From the IMG/VR virus record IMGVR_UViG_3300027749_000405, positions 1-28,358 of that record: a DNA stretch of 28,358 bases; one strand, 5' to 3'. Shown here in pieces: positions 1-8,729 of the stretch (its first letter is position 1; every line of letters starts with the position of its first letter). The notes beneath the pieces were generated by a model. It made no database searches. It saw nothing but the letters and a program-made list of their open reading frames with translations, and was not told the DNA's origin. Position numbers and translations under genes: made by a program. The stretch comes from a virus.

Positions 1-2
1 CG

Positions 3-509
3 TTTGAATCCCTAGATACCCGGGTAGCTGCTGCCTTGTCGGCGCTGTACGATACTGATTCAATACCTAGCGAAGTGTCCGAAGAGGACGCCAACCTATC
101 CCGGTCTATATTTGCGGGGCACCAAGATGCTTCGGATACGGACCTTTCCAAACCCGGTGTCATTGCACACCTAGGGGCGCTCCTGCAGGAGTACGACCAC
201 ATCGTCGTCAAATCAGCTGCTCAGCTGCGTACATACATAACCAACAAACTCATACTGGACAGCGACAATCCCGACCCGCGCATCCGGCTGAAGTCTTTGG
301 AAATGTTAGGCAAGATCAGTGACGTCGGGCTGTTTACGGACAAGACCGAAATTACTATGCGTCACCGGCCTACGGAAGAGTTGGAGCAGTTACTGCGGGA
401 GCGCCTCACCCGGGTGGTGGAGGCCGAAGCCTTTGACCCGGACAAAGGTAGGCAGCAGGTGGTAGATATTGAGTTCGATGTTGCCGAAGTAACCGGGGCA
501 CATACTTAA
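3..509 (+). CDS. Terminase small subunit, 5'-partial
   Basis: Probable DNA-recognition subunit of the packaging motor, which marks phage DNA for cutting by the large subunit encoded next. The frame is open from base 3 with no stop, so the gene very likely enters from upstream. The TTG at 36 is the only start-like codon early in the frame and has no Shine-Dalgarno sequence in front of it, so I treat it as internal. The segment with D-P-R-I-R-L-K-S-L-E-M-L-G-K (about codons 92-105 of the visible frame) followed by I-S-D-V-G-L-F-T is typical of small-terminase-like proteins encoded just before large terminases in aquatic phages. The protein is acidic with a helical C-terminal half. Its stop overlaps the next start by one base (TAATG), which implies translational coupling. 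Identification rests on context plus this segment; I cannot confirm a helix-turn-helix. Confidence 0.6.
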   Translation, partial: FESLDTRVAAALSALYDTDSIPSEVSEEDANLSRSIFAGHQDASDTDLSKPGVIAHLGALLQEYDHIVVKSAAQLRTYITNKLILDSDNPDPRIRLKSLEMLGKISDVGLFTDKTEITMRHRPTEELEQLLRERLTRVVEAEAFDPDKGRQQVVDIEFDVAEVTGAHT

Positions 510-2032
510 TGGACTTAGAACTAACCAGCGAGATGGTCGAACGGATCATCAAAAAACTGCCACGGACTGATGCGGCGGAATTGCTGGTCATGTTTGAGGA
601 GTTGGAGGAGCGCAAGCGGGTGCAGTTGGCCCAAAACGACTTCCTTGCGTTCATCGCTGCCGTAGATAGAACGTACAAGTTCGGTACACACCTGAAAAGA
701 CTGGGTTCGCTGCTCATGGACGTGGAGCAGAACATCAAAAACCGGATTGCCGTGAGCATGGCACCGCGTATGGGCAAGTCCCAGATGATTTCTATCTACT
801 ACCCGGCATGGTATTTGGGCAAACACCCGGACCACAAGGTGATTGTGGCATCCCACACAGCTGATTTGGCCTTGGTGATGGCCAGAAAAGTGCGAAATTT
901 GATTAATACGCCGGAATACAAGCGGATTTTCCCCCAAACTGCCATTGCTGCGGACGCAAAAGCCGCTGGACAGTGGAATACGACCAAGGGAGGCGAGTAT
1001 TTTTCCATTGGTGTGGGTGGTGCGCTGGCCGGACGGGGTGCCCACCTCATAATTGCCGACGATCCGCTGTCCGAACAGGACATTAAGTCGGGAAATACCA
1101 ACTCTTTAGACAATACCTACGAGTGGTTCAGCGCCGGTCTGCGTACGCGTCTCATGCCTGAAGGGAAAATCTGTGTTTTGCACACCCGTTGGCACCAGAG
1201 GGACTTAATTGGGCGTCTACTGAAAGATTCGGCCATGAACGAGGGGGGTGACGACTACGAAGCCTTCGAATTCCCGGCAATTTTGAACGAAAACACCGAA
1301 AACGAGAAGTCAATCTGGCCCGAACAGTGGTCAATAGAGTCCCTGCAGCAGACCCGGGCGGCTATGCACCACATTATGTGGCAGTGGTACGCACAGTACC
1401 AGCAGAACCCAACCGCCTCTGAAGCTGCCATTATCAAGCGGGAATGGATACGCTGGTGGGACAAGAAAGACCCGCCGCCCATAGATTTCATTGTGCAGTC
1501 GTATGACACGGCCCTAACTACTAAACAGCGGTCGGACTTCTCGGTCTGCCATACGTGGGGGGTGTGGACAAACGACGATGACGGCAGCACGAATGTGATC
1601 CTGCTCAACAAGATCAAGGGAAAGTACGAATTCCCTGAGCTCAAGGTCATGGCCCACGAGCAGTACAACGAGTGGCAGCCCGATAGCGTGATTGTTGAGG
1701 CCAAGGCCAGTGGCCAGCCGCTGATTGACGAGATGCGCCGGTCGGGGATATTCGTGCAGGACTTTAGCCCGGGCAAGGGGCAGGACAAAATCGCTCGTTT
1801 AAACTCCGTGTCAGACTTGTTTGCCTCTGGCCATGTGTGGTTCCCGGAGACTGCATGGGCTTCTGCCACGGTCGAAGAAATTTTGGCGTTTCCTGCAGGC
1901 GAACACGACGATGAGGTTGACACCATGACGCTGGCGCTTGCCCGCGTGCGAAACGGGGGGCTGTTGCGCATACGCACGGACCACGAGGATAATGAGGCCT
2001 TCCGGCCATCACGGCGGCAAGCGTACTATTAG
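509..2032 (+). CDS. terL: Terminase large subunit (packaging ATPase-nuclease)
   Basis: Motor protein that translocates DNA into the prohead through the portal and cuts the concatemer. The 507-residue length is normal for the family. The N-terminal ATPase shows a Walker A APRMGKSQ (residues 85-92), a Walker B HLIIADDP (179-186) and a coupling-type LHTRWH (224-229). The C-terminal RNase H-like nuclease shows its acidic residues in SYDTA (D333), VIVEAKASG (E397) and HDDEVDTM (D467, D468, D471). All expected catalytic elements are present, so the enzyme looks intact. ATG at 509 overlaps the upstream stop. The combination of one-piece ATPase and nuclease with a large P22-like portal downstream suggests headful packaging, but that is inference. 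Confidence 0.95.
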   Translation: MDLELTSEMVERIIKKLPRTDAAELLVMFEELEERKRVQLAQNDFLAFIAAVDRTYKFGTHLKRLGSLLMDVEQNIKNRIAVSMAPRMGKSQMISIYYPAWYLGKHPDHKVIVASHTADLALVMARKVRNLINTPEYKRIFPQTAIAADAKAAGQWNTTKGGEYFSIGVGGALAGRGAHLIIADDPLSEQDIKSGNTNSLDNTYEWFSAGLRTRLMPEGKICVLHTRWHQRDLIGRLLKDSAMNEGGDDYEAFEFPAILNENTENEKSIWPEQWSIESLQQTRAAMHHIMWQWYAQYQQNPTASEAAIIKREWIRWWDKKDPPPIDFIVQSYDTALTTKQRSDFSVCHTWGVWTNDDDGSTNVILLNKIKGKYEFPELKVMAHEQYNEWQPDSVIVEAKASGQPLIDEMRRSGIFVQDFSPGKGQDKIARLNSVSDLFASGHVWFPETAWASATVEEILAFPAGEHDDEVDTMTLALARVRNGGLLRIRTDHEDNEAFRPSRRQAYY

Positions 2033-2040
2033 GAATGCCT

Positions 2041-2307
2041 ATGACAACACAGAAATTTATGGGGGCCAACAGTTTGATCGACCGCTTAACTGCGCAGGTC
2101 GGCTCCCGTGAGACTGCGTTAAAGCTGTTGCGTAGTCGTGGCCAGATGAAAGAAGGGTCAGAAGAGCTGACCCCTGCGGGACTTGCGCGTAATTCCATGA
2201 CCGCTGAAGAACGAGCCAAAGATCGTGCCTCAAAGCTTTCGGGTAAGAAAGCCAGTGCGTACACGTACAACCCAGATACCAATAGAGCTACGCTCAAAAG
2301 GAAATAG
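2041..2307 (+). CDS. Small basic protein of unknown function
   Basis: An 88-residue protein between terminase and portal. Two in-frame ATGs exist, at 2035 and 2041. I prefer 2041 because AGGA at 2031-2034 lies six bases before it, while 2035 would have almost no spacer. The N-terminal half looks helical (S-L-I-D-R-L-T-A-Q-V then E-T-A-L-K-L-L-R). The C-terminal half is charged and Lys/Arg-rich and ends L-K-R-K. I see no catalytic motif, signal peptide or membrane segment. It sits one base before the portal start, so it is probably co-translated with the portal. Function not recognised. Confidence 0.7.
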   Translation: MTTQKFMGANSLIDRLTAQVGSRETALKLLRSRGQMKEGSEELTPAGLARNSMTAEERAKDRASKLSGKKASAYTYNPDTNRATLKRK

Positions 2308-2308
2308 T

Positions 2309-4894
2309 ATGGCAACGAGCAGTATGTTCCCCTCTATGTCACAGGCCCCGCTAGGGCTGCAGGACACCGAACTTCCCGATGCCCCAGACTTAGAGATTGA
2401 GATTGACAACCCCGATGCGGTAACCATGTCGGACGGCTCCATGGAGATTACTCTGGAGGCCGAAGACGCTGCTGCCAGTGATGATTTTGACGCTAACTTG
2501 GCTGAGGAGATGAGCGAGGGTGACCTGCAGACGGTAGCTAGCGACCTGATTGAGCTCATTGATGCTGACATCAATAGCCGCAAAGACTGGGTTGAGGCGT
2601 ACGTCAAGGGGCTGGAAGTGCTGGGCATGAAGTACGAAGAGCGTACTGAGCCGTGGACCGGGGCGTGCGGAGTGTTCAGCACGGTGCTGACCGAAGCTGC
2701 TGTACGGTTCCAGAGTGAAACGATTATTGAAACGTTCCCAGCGCAGGGCCCGGTCAAAACCGAGATCATTGGCGCAATCGACAAGTTAAAGGAAGAGGCT
2801 GGTGAGCGTGTCCGTGACGACATGAATTACCAGTTGACCGAGGTGATGAGCGAGTACCGGCCTGAGCATGAGCGGCTGCTGTACAACCTCGGCTTGGCGG
2901 GGGCTGCGTTCAAAAAGGTCTACTACGACCCGGGCATGGGCCGTCAGGTAGCGATGTTTATCCCTGCAGAGGACTTGATTATTCCTTATGGCGCGTCTAG
3001 CGTACGCACCTCGGAGCGGGTCACGCACGTCATGCGTAAGACCAAGAACGATCTGGCCAAACTTATAGCCGCTGGTTTTTACCGGGACATTGACCTTGGC
3101 GAGCCAACCACAATCCACACGGACATTGAAAAAGCCAAGGCTAAGGATCAGGGCTACTCCATTACTGACGATGAGCGCTACCAGATTCTGGAGGCGCACG
3201 TTGACTACGACATGCCCGGGTATGAGGATGAGGACGGCATCGCCCTGCCTTACGTTGTGACGATTGATCGGGCTACCAGCGAGGTGCTGGCCATCCGCCG
3301 TAACTGGGAGCCCGAAGACGAGAAGTGTCTCAAGCGCCAGCACTTTGTACAGTACACCTACATCCCCGGCTTTGGTGCCTACGGCCTTGGCCTAATTAAC
3401 TTGATCGGCGGCTACGCCCGCGCGGGTACATCTCTGATCCGTCAGCTGGTGGACGCAGGCACCCTCTCAAACCTGCCCGGTGGTATGAAGACTCGCGGTC
3501 TGCGGGTAAAAGGAGACGATACACCGATCGCCCCGGGCGAGTTCCGTGACGTTGATATTGCCAGTGGGGCCCTGCGTGACAACATCATGCCGCTCCCCTA
3601 CAAGGAGCCAAGTCAAGTTCTGCTGGCCCTGCTAAACCAGATCACCGATGAGGGTCGCCGTCTGGGGTCGATCGCGGACATGAACATCAGTGACATGGGT
3701 GCGAATGCTCCGGTAGGTACGACTCTCGCCTTGTTGGAGCGCCAACTTAAGACCATGAGCGCGGTTCAGGCTCGGGTGCACTACTCCATGAAGGAGGAGT
3801 TCCAGCTGTTGCGCGACATCATCCGTGACTACACGCCGGAGGAGTACAGCTTTGAGCCGTCGTCGGGTGACCGCAAGGCCAAACGTAGCGACTACGACAT
3901 GGTGGCCGTCATCCCGGTGTCGGACCCCAACAGTGCGACCATGGCACAAAGGATCATGCAGTACCAAGCTGTGATTCAGTTGTCCCAAGGCGCTCCCCAG
4001 ATTTATGACCTACCCCAGTTGCACCGCCAGATGATTGAGGTGCTGGGCATCAAGAACGCTGACAAGCTGGTGCCGATCGACGACGACATGAAGCCCCGCG
4101 ACCCTGTGTCCGAGAACATGGCGTTCCTCAACGGCAAGCCGACCAAGGCGTTTATCTACCAAGACCACGACGCCCACATCGCTGTGCACACTGCCATGAA
4201 GCAAGACCCCCTGCTCATGCAGCAGATTGGCCAGAACCCACAAGCCCAGAAGATGATGGCCGAGATTGACGCCCACGTTTCGGAGCACTTGGCCTACGCG
4301 TACCGCATGAAGATTGAGAAGCAGCTTGGCGTTCCCATGCCTGCACCAGACGAAGATATGCCAGAGGACCTTGAGGTGCAGTTGTCCCAGTTGGTGGCTC
4401 AGGCTGCTCAGCAGGTGTTGCAGGACAGCAAAGGTCAGGCAGATCAGGCTCAGGCACAGCAAGCTGCCCAAGACCCGCTGGTCCAGATTCAGCAGGCCGA
4501 GCTGGCCATCAAGAAGCAGGACGCTGAGACTAAGGCTAAGAAAGTCGACGGCGACTTGGCTATGAAAGAGTGGGAGCTGCGGATCAAGGAGAACCAAGCT
4601 ACCGGCGAGTCCCCTGAGATCATCATGGCCCGCCACCAGCAGGAGATGCAGCAGCAAGCCCAGCGCCACGCCATGGAGATGCAGCAGGCACAACAAGCTC
4701 AGCAGGCCCAAGCGGCACAAGCACAGCAGGCCCAGCAGATGAAGGGGGCACAAGCTGCGCAGGCTATGGCCCACGGTGGCGCGGTGCACTTGCAGAAGCT
4801 TAAGCATGCCGACCAAACCCATTTGCACAAGCTGCACACCGCAGCGGAGGCAGCCAAGATGCAGGCAAAACTGAAACCAAAAGGTGATAAATGA
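2309..4894 (+). CDS. Portal protein
   Basis: Dodecameric ring at the capsid vertex through which DNA enters and leaves; it docks terminase and later the neck. The open frame extends up to 2225, but ATG 2309 is the better start: it has AAGG ten bases upstream and does not overlap the preceding gene. This gives 861 residues, long like P22-type portals. Recognisable parts are the segment E-E-R-T-E-P-W-T-G-A-C-G near residue 110, then E-T-I-I-E-T-F-P-A-Q-G-P, and the stretch L-L-Y-N-L-G-L-A-G-A-A-F-K-K-V-Y-Y-D, which is typical of portals in this phage group. The N terminus is very acidic. From about residue 688 to the end it is Gln/Ala-rich and probably helical, like the extended barrel of some portals. 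The position between terminase and scaffold agrees. Confidence 0.88.
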   Translation: MATSSMFPSMSQAPLGLQDTELPDAPDLEIEIDNPDAVTMSDGSMEITLEAEDAAASDDFDANLAEEMSEGDLQTVASDLIELIDADINSRKDWVEAYVKGLEVLGMKYEERTEPWTGACGVFSTVLTEAAVRFQSETIIETFPAQGPVKTEIIGAIDKLKEEAGERVRDDMNYQLTEVMSEYRPEHERLLYNLGLAGAAFKKVYYDPGMGRQVAMFIPAEDLIIPYGASSVRTSERVTHVMRKTKNDLAKLIAAGFYRDIDLGEPTTIHTDIEKAKAKDQGYSITDDERYQILEAHVDYDMPGYEDEDGIALPYVVTIDRATSEVLAIRRNWEPEDEKCLKRQHFVQYTYIPGFGAYGLGLINLIGGYARAGTSLIRQLVDAGTLSNLPGGMKTRGLRVKGDDTPIAPGEFRDVDIASGALRDNIMPLPYKEPSQVLLALLNQITDEGRRLGSIADMNISDMGANAPVGTTLALLERQLKTMSAVQARVHYSMKEEFQLLRDIIRDYTPEEYSFEPSSGDRKAKRSDYDMVAVIPVSDPNSATMAQRIMQYQAVIQLSQGAPQIYDLPQLHRQMIEVLGIKNADKLVPIDDDMKPRDPVSENMAFLNGKPTKAFIYQDHDAHIAVHTAMKQDPLLMQQIGQNPQAQKMMAEIDAHVSEHLAYAYRMKIEKQLGVPMPAPDEDMPEDLEVQLSQLVAQAAQQVLQDSKGQADQAQAQQAAQDPLVQIQQAELAIKKQDAETKAKKVDGDLAMKEWELRIKENQATGESPEIIMARHQQEMQQQAQRHAMEMQQAQQAQQAQAAQAQQAQQMKGAQAAQAMAHGGAVHLQKLKHADQTHLHKLHTAAEAAKMQAKLKPKGDK

Positions 4895-5088
4895 ACGAAA
4901 TACAGGTACTTGAACACTTGAACGAGAAACTCGCTCAACGTCGAACTGAATTAGCTGAGTCTTTGGCAGAGGGGGGAGTCGCCGACTTTCCTGCTTACCG
5001 GGAACTGTGCGGAGTTATCCGAGGTCTCCTGACCGCACAGGTAGAAATAGGTGACCTCGTGCGTATCTTGAAAGCTAACCATGACTGA
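4891..5088 (+). CDS. Small helical protein of unknown function
   Basis: A 65-residue, probably all-helical protein (Leu/Glu/Arg-rich, with heptad-like spacing in residues 6-25). Its ATG overlaps the portal stop (ATGA at 4891) and its stop overlaps the next start (ATGACTGA), so it is locked into the portal/co-chaperonin operon by two coupling junctions. No catalytic motif, cysteine pair or membrane segment is visible. A short helical protein here could be a portal- or prohead-associated accessory, but that is only inferred from position. Confidence 0.75.
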   Translation: MNEIQVLEHLNEKLAQRRTELAESLAEGGVADFPAYRELCGVIRGLLTAQVEIGDLVRILKANHD

Positions 5089-5479
5089 CTTTGATGTTCA
5101 AGCCGTTGACCTGTCGGGGGTACTAAATACCACCGCTGAGCAAAAGGCAAGCCAAATCCCCGAGCCGGTGACGTATCACATCCTGTGTATGTTGCCTAAG
5201 GCAGATGAGGAGATTGGTAAGACCGGGTTGATTAAGACCTCGACCATGATGCACCATGAGGAGCTCCTGTCTCCCGTGTTGTTTGTGGCCAAGATCGGCC
5301 CCGACGCGTTTCCTAAAGACAAATTCCCCAACGGCCCTAGCTGCAAGGTGGGAGACTTTATCTTGACGCGGCCCAACACCGGTACCCGGATGAAAATCCA
5401 CGGCACCGAGTGGCGGCTCATTAACGACGATTCTGTTGAGGCGGTTGTGCAAGACCCTCGCGGTATCCAACGTCCTTAA
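5081..5479 (+). CDS. GroES-like (Cpn10-fold) co-chaperonin
   Basis: Probable phage co-chaperonin that caps host GroEL during folding of virion proteins, comparable in role to T4 gp31. The 132-residue protein follows the Cpn10 strand pattern: a Pro-containing first strand around residues 32-41, then K-T-G-L-I at 47-51 in the place where GroES has G-G-I, a polar 52-62 stretch where the GroEL-binding mobile loop would lie, V-L-F-V-A-K-I-G-P-D-A-F at 66-77 (GroES has V-V-A-V-G), C-K-V-G-D-F-I-L at 88-95 (GroES has V-K-x-G-D), and a final H-G-T-E-W-R-L-I-N-D-D-S-V-E-A-V-V at 107-123. It lies between portal and scaffold, overlapping its upstream neighbour by eight bases. No GroEL partner is in the window. 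The alternative is an unrelated beta-barrel structural protein. Confidence 0.68.
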   Translation: MTDFDVQAVDLSGVLNTTAEQKASQIPEPVTYHILCMLPKADEEIGKTGLIKTSTMMHHEELLSPVLFVAKIGPDAFPKDKFPNGPSCKVGDFILTRPNTGTRMKIHGTEWRLINDDSVEAVVQDPRGIQRP

Positions 5480-5489
5480 GGAGTAAATC

Positions 5490-6434
5490 ATGGCAACAGA
5501 ACAAACCACCTTTGAATTTCCTGACGAAGTTGAAGCCAAGCAGTCTAAAGCTAGAGGGCGACTCGTAGAGCCGGAAACTGAGATTGAGATCGTAGACGAC
5601 ACCCCGGCAGCAGACCGCAACCGTAAACCCATGGCTGACGCCCCCGCTGAAGTCACGGACGAGGAGCTGTCTAAGTACGACGCCAGTGTCCAGAGCCGCA
5701 TCAAGCACTTTTCCAAGGGCTACCACGAGGAGCGCCGAGCCAAAGAATCTGCACAGCGCGAGCGCGAGGAGGCTGTACGCCTTGCTAAGCAAGTAGTTGA
5801 GGAGAATAAGAAACTCAAAGGCTCTTTGCACGATGGCCAGACCGCCTTGGTAGAGCAGGCGAAGCGCGTAGCTGCCCATGATGTGGAGAAAGCCCGGGAG
5901 AGCTTTAAGCGAGCTTACGAGGCTGGGGACCCGGATGCGTTGGCCTCGGCACAGGAGGAGATGACCTCGGCGCGGTTAAAAGCCGACCGTGTGGCTAATT
6001 TTCGACCCGCCCCTGTACAAATCACTGAAGATAGTGTACAAACTACCCAACAGCCGCGATCAGCGGACATGGACCCCCAATTACGGGACTGGACCGAGCG
6101 TAATCCTTGGTTTGGAAACAAGAAGGGTATGACGGCGTATGCCGTAGGACTCCATGACGATGTTGTGGCCGAAGGATATACTGCGGGAAGCGCCAAATAC
6201 TACGAACGTATTGACGCCGAAATGCGGGAAAGATTCGCAGATGAATTCGAGTCTGCAAATCCTGCTGATGCGCCCCCTCAGCGGACGAGATCGAATGTTG
6301 TCTCACCGGCAACACGTAGTACTGCGCCCAAGAAAGTCGTACTTACCAAATCGCAGGTGGACCTTGCTAAGCGTCTTGGAGTTCCATTGGAACTTTATGC
6401 TCGGCAAGTAATAGCAGAACAGATGAGGAAATGA
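5490..6434 (+). CDS. Capsid scaffolding protein
   Basis: Probable internal scaffold that directs prohead assembly and leaves or is degraded before DNA packaging. The 314-residue protein is strongly charged. It begins with an acidic, disordered-looking 80 residues, followed by a long Glu/Lys/Arg helix or coiled coil (about residues 75-165: H-E-E-R-R-A-K-E-S-A-Q-R-E-R-E-E). A compact segment with D-W-T-E-R-N-P-W-F-G follows near 205, and a short basic helical C terminus (L-T-K-S-Q-V-D-L-A-K-R-L) of the kind that binds capsid protein in scaffolds. AAGGAG lies eight bases before the ATG. The portal, scaffold, capsid order is the classical one. No protease is seen nearby, so release rather than cleavage is likely. 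Confidence 0.82.
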   Translation: MATEQTTFEFPDEVEAKQSKARGRLVEPETEIEIVDDTPAADRNRKPMADAPAEVTDEELSKYDASVQSRIKHFSKGYHEERRAKESAQREREEAVRLAKQVVEENKKLKGSLHDGQTALVEQAKRVAAHDVEKARESFKRAYEAGDPDALASAQEEMTSARLKADRVANFRPAPVQITEDSVQTTQQPRSADMDPQLRDWTERNPWFGNKKGMTAYAVGLHDDVVAEGYTAGSAKYYERIDAEMRERFADEFESANPADAPPQRTRSNVVSPATRSTAPKKVVLTKSQVDLAKRLGVPLELYARQVIAEQMRK

Positions 6435-6889
6435 ATATGACTGAGACAATTCGTAAGAGCCGTGAATCCGAAACCCGTGCAGCAGCCGCTCGTCCAACGA
6501 AGTGGATGCCGCCCCAGCTTCTACCTGATCCCTTACCGGAAGAAGGTTATGCGTTCCGCTGGATTCGAGTTAGCACGCTCAATAAGGACGATCCCACCAA
6601 TCTTTCTTCTAAGCTCCGCGAGGGTTGGGAACCCGTAAAAGCTACAGATCACCCTGAGATTCGTTTGTTTGGTATGGCCTCCGGTCACTTTCCTGACAGC
6701 GTAGTCGTAGGTGGCTTGATGCTATGCAAAACCCCCGTGGAATTTACTGAACAACGTGACGCTCACTTCCGCCAACTGGCAGATCAGCAGATGAATTCAG
6801 TGGATAACACGTACATGCGAGAAAACGACCCCCGTATGCCGCTTTTCAAAGAGCGTAGTACTAAGGTTACTTTCGGTAGAGGTACCTAA
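6431..6889 (+). CDS. Conserved phage protein of unknown function, likely virion-associated
   Basis: A 152-residue protein between scaffold and the capsid proteins. ATG 6431 overlaps the scaffold stop (ATGA); a second ATG at 6437 is also possible. It has a basic N-terminal helix rich in Arg/Glu/Ala, a central W-I-R-V-S-T-L-N-K-D-D segment, then G-G-L-M-L-C-K-T-P near residue 97 and a C terminus with M-R-E-N-D-P-R-M-P-L-F-K-E-R. I have a general memory of this last pattern recurring in aquatic phages at the same locus without a known role. No enzymatic motif or membrane segment is seen. A head-completion or assembly role is inferred only from position. Confidence 0.72.
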   Translation: MNMTETIRKSRESETRAAAARPTKWMPPQLLPDPLPEEGYAFRWIRVSTLNKDDPTNLSSKLREGWEPVKATDHPEIRLFGMASGHFPDSVVVGGLMLCKTPVEFTEQRDAHFRQLADQQMNSVDNTYMRENDPRMPLFKERSTKVTFGRGT

Positions 6890-6907
6890 CTTTTTTGGAG
6901 TCCATTT

Positions 6908-7741
6908 ATGGCTTACCCTGTAGTTTCAGCGCCTTACGGGCTGCTGCCGCAGAATCTTATTGGAGGTCAAGTATTTGCTGGTTCTACCCGCATGTACAAC
7001 ATCCAGTACGGTTATGCGACCAACATCTTCTATGGTGACTTTGTTGTTCTATCCCGTGGCTTTGCCACACGCGCCTCAGTTGCTGCTGGCAGTGGTCTAA
7101 ACCAGACCGTCGGTATTTTCTTAGGTTGCACTTACACCAACCCCACGACTAAGCAAAAGTTGTTCTCTCAATATTGGCCCGCAAGCACCGCAGCAGGTGA
7201 TTGCCAAGCCTATGTTTATGATGACCCCGATGCTATTTTCAAAGCGGTTGTTTGCAATACCGGTACTACCGTTGCTTCCGGCGCTATGGCGATGATTGGC
7301 ACTAACCTGTCAGCTATCAACAACACCGGCAGCACCAATACCGGCAATTCTGCCAATGCTGTTCTGGCTCCTTCGGCTACTCCTGTTACCACCACTTTGC
7401 CTTTGCGCATGGTTGGTCTGGTTATGGAAACCGCAGTTTCTCTGGGTACTGCTACTTTTAGTTCGGGTACTACTACCCTGACCGTGAGCGCGCTGCCCTA
7501 CGCATTGCCAGTTGGTACGGACGTTTCTGTGTTGACCACCAGTGGGCAAGTTGCACAGACAGGTTCTTTTGTAAAAACCGCCGCTGCCGCCGGAGACACT
7601 TCTGTTGTTCTCGACCAAGCTGCCACTTTTACGCTGAACTCTGGTGTTTACACAGCGACTGTGGTTTTCACTCAGTATCCTGAAATCTTGGTCAAAATGA
7701 ACCAAGGTCTCCACGGGTACTACTCTGCCACTGGCGCATAA
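6908..7741 (+). CDS. Probable head decoration / virion protein
   Basis: A 277-residue Gly/Ser/Thr/Ala-rich, beta-rich protein directly before the major capsid gene. GGAG stands upstream of the ATG. The first 130 residues and the last 25 (I-L-V-K-M-N-Q-G-L-H-G-Y-Y) look like one domain, interrupted from about residue 175 to 250 by a low-complexity beta module with T-L-T-V-S-A-L-P and A-A-A-A-G-D-T-S-V-V-L repeats, a style frequent in capsid-surface proteins. The location between scaffold and capsid gene is where many phages keep head-stabilising decoration proteins. No signal peptide or catalytic residues are seen. Another virion role cannot be excluded. Confidence 0.6.
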   Translation: MAYPVVSAPYGLLPQNLIGGQVFAGSTRMYNIQYGYATNIFYGDFVVLSRGFATRASVAAGSGLNQTVGIFLGCTYTNPTTKQKLFSQYWPASTAAGDCQAYVYDDPDAIFKAVVCNTGTTVASGAMAMIGTNLSAINNTGSTNTGNSANAVLAPSATPVTTTLPLRMVGLVMETAVSLGTATFSSGTTTLTVSALPYALPVGTDVSVLTTSGQVAQTGSFVKTAAAAGDTSVVLDQAATFTLNSGVYTATVVFTQYPEILVKMNQGLHGYYSATGA

Positions 7742-7754
7742 GGAGTAAACTAAA

Positions 7755-8666
7755 ATGGCTATTTCACGCGCACAACTACTTAAAGAGTTGCTCCCCGGTC
7801 TGAATGCATTGTTCGGTCTGGAGTACGCCAAATACGGCGAAGAGCACAAGGAAATCTACGACACCGAAACTTCGGAACGTAGCTTTGAAGAGGAAACCAA
7901 GCTGTCTGGCTTCTCCGCCGCTCCGGTGAAGAACGAGGGCTCTGCCATTGCTTATGACAATGCGCAGGAAGCTTGGACTGCACGTTACAACCACGAAACC
8001 ATTGCGATGGGCTTTTCCATCACTGAGGAAGCTGTGGAAGATAACTTGTACGATAGCCTCTCCAGCCGCTACACCAAGGCTTTGGCCCGTGGTATGGCTT
8101 ACACCAAGCAAGTCAAGGCTGCTTACGTCCTGAACAACGCATTTGCATCAAACGTAACTTACGGTGATGGCGTTTCGTTGTGCTCGACTGCGCACCCCTT
8201 GGTTTCTGGTGGCACCAACAGCAACCGTCCATCTACCGGCGCTGACCTGAATGAAACCTCGTTGGAAAACGCTGTTATTCAGATCGCCGCTTGGACAGAC
8301 GAGCGCAGCTTGCTGATTGCAGCTAAGCCCAAGAAGCTGATTGTTCCCCCAAGCCTGATGTTCGTCGCTACCCGCCTGCTGGAAACAGAACTGCGCGTTG
8401 GTACCACCGACAACGACATCAATGCCTTGAAGAACAATGGCTCCATCCCTGAAGGTTACTCTGTCAACCACTTCTTGACCGACACAAACGGTTGGTTCCT
8501 GTTGACTGACGTACCTAACGGCTTGAAGCACTTTGTCCGTACTCCGCTGGCCAACAGTATGGACGGCGACTTCGATACCGGCAACGTCCGCTACAAGGCC
8601 CGCGAGCGTTACAGCTTCGGCGTGTCTGACCCACTAGGCATCTTCGGATCGCCCGGTTCGTCCTAA
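7755..8666 (+). CDS. Major capsid protein, Mu gpT-like (HK97 fold)
   Basis: Forms the icosahedral shell. The 303-residue protein resembles the gpT-type major head subunit of Mu-like phages: an N-terminal helical arm (A-Q-L-L-K-E-L-L-P-G-L-N-A-L-F), an E-loop-like acidic segment with E-T-S-E-R-S-F-E-E-E-T-K-L-S-G-F, then the family signature around residues 108-155 (A-L-A-R-G-M-A-Y-T-K-Q-V-K-A-A-Y-V-L-N-N-A-F followed by D-G-V-S-L-C-S-T-A-H-P-L) and L-I-V-P-P-S-L near 195. There is no separate protease domain. It has a strong AAGGAG-type site, and its codons look GC-rich and favoured, as expected for the most abundant protein. It is followed by the strongest terminator in the window, which closes the head operon. 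Confidence 0.9.
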   Translation: MAISRAQLLKELLPGLNALFGLEYAKYGEEHKEIYDTETSERSFEEETKLSGFSAAPVKNEGSAIAYDNAQEAWTARYNHETIAMGFSITEEAVEDNLYDSLSSRYTKALARGMAYTKQVKAAYVLNNAFASNVTYGDGVSLCSTAHPLVSGGTNSNRPSTGADLNETSLENAVIQIAAWTDERSLLIAAKPKKLIVPPSLMFVATRLLETELRVGTTDNDINALKNNGSIPEGYSVNHFLTDTNGWFLLTDVPNGLKHFVRTPLANSMDGDFDTGNVRYKARERYSFGVSDPLGIFGSPGSS

Positions 8667-8703
8667 TCGGATTCAGTAAGGTAGAGGTGACTGGCCTGCC
8701 ACT

Positions 8704-8727
8704 AGGGCTCCTTCGGGAGCCCTTTTT
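8704..8727 (+). terminator. Intrinsic terminator after the capsid gene
   Basis: A perfect 8-bp stem AGGGCTCC / GGAGCCCT closed by a very stable TTCG tetraloop (8712-8715), followed by a T run at 8723-8727. It lies 37 bases beyond the capsid stop, so it should end or strongly attenuate the head-operon transcript. Confidence 0.93.
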
Positions 8728-8729
8728 AT

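Noticed and set aside
36-38. TTG as the start of the first gene
   Set aside because: The same frame is open to base 3, there is no ribosome site before the TTG, and the first visible codons look like normal protein. A gene cut by the window edge is more likely.
2225-2308. Longer portal start upstream of 2309
   Set aside because: It would overlap the preceding gene by 83 bases, while ATG 2309 has a suitable ribosome site and a typical N terminus.
4010-4837. Long minus-strand frame of 275 codons opposite the portal
   Set aside because: It is Leu-rich because it mirrors Gln/Ala-rich portal codons; it has no ribosome site, and all neighbours are on the plus strand.
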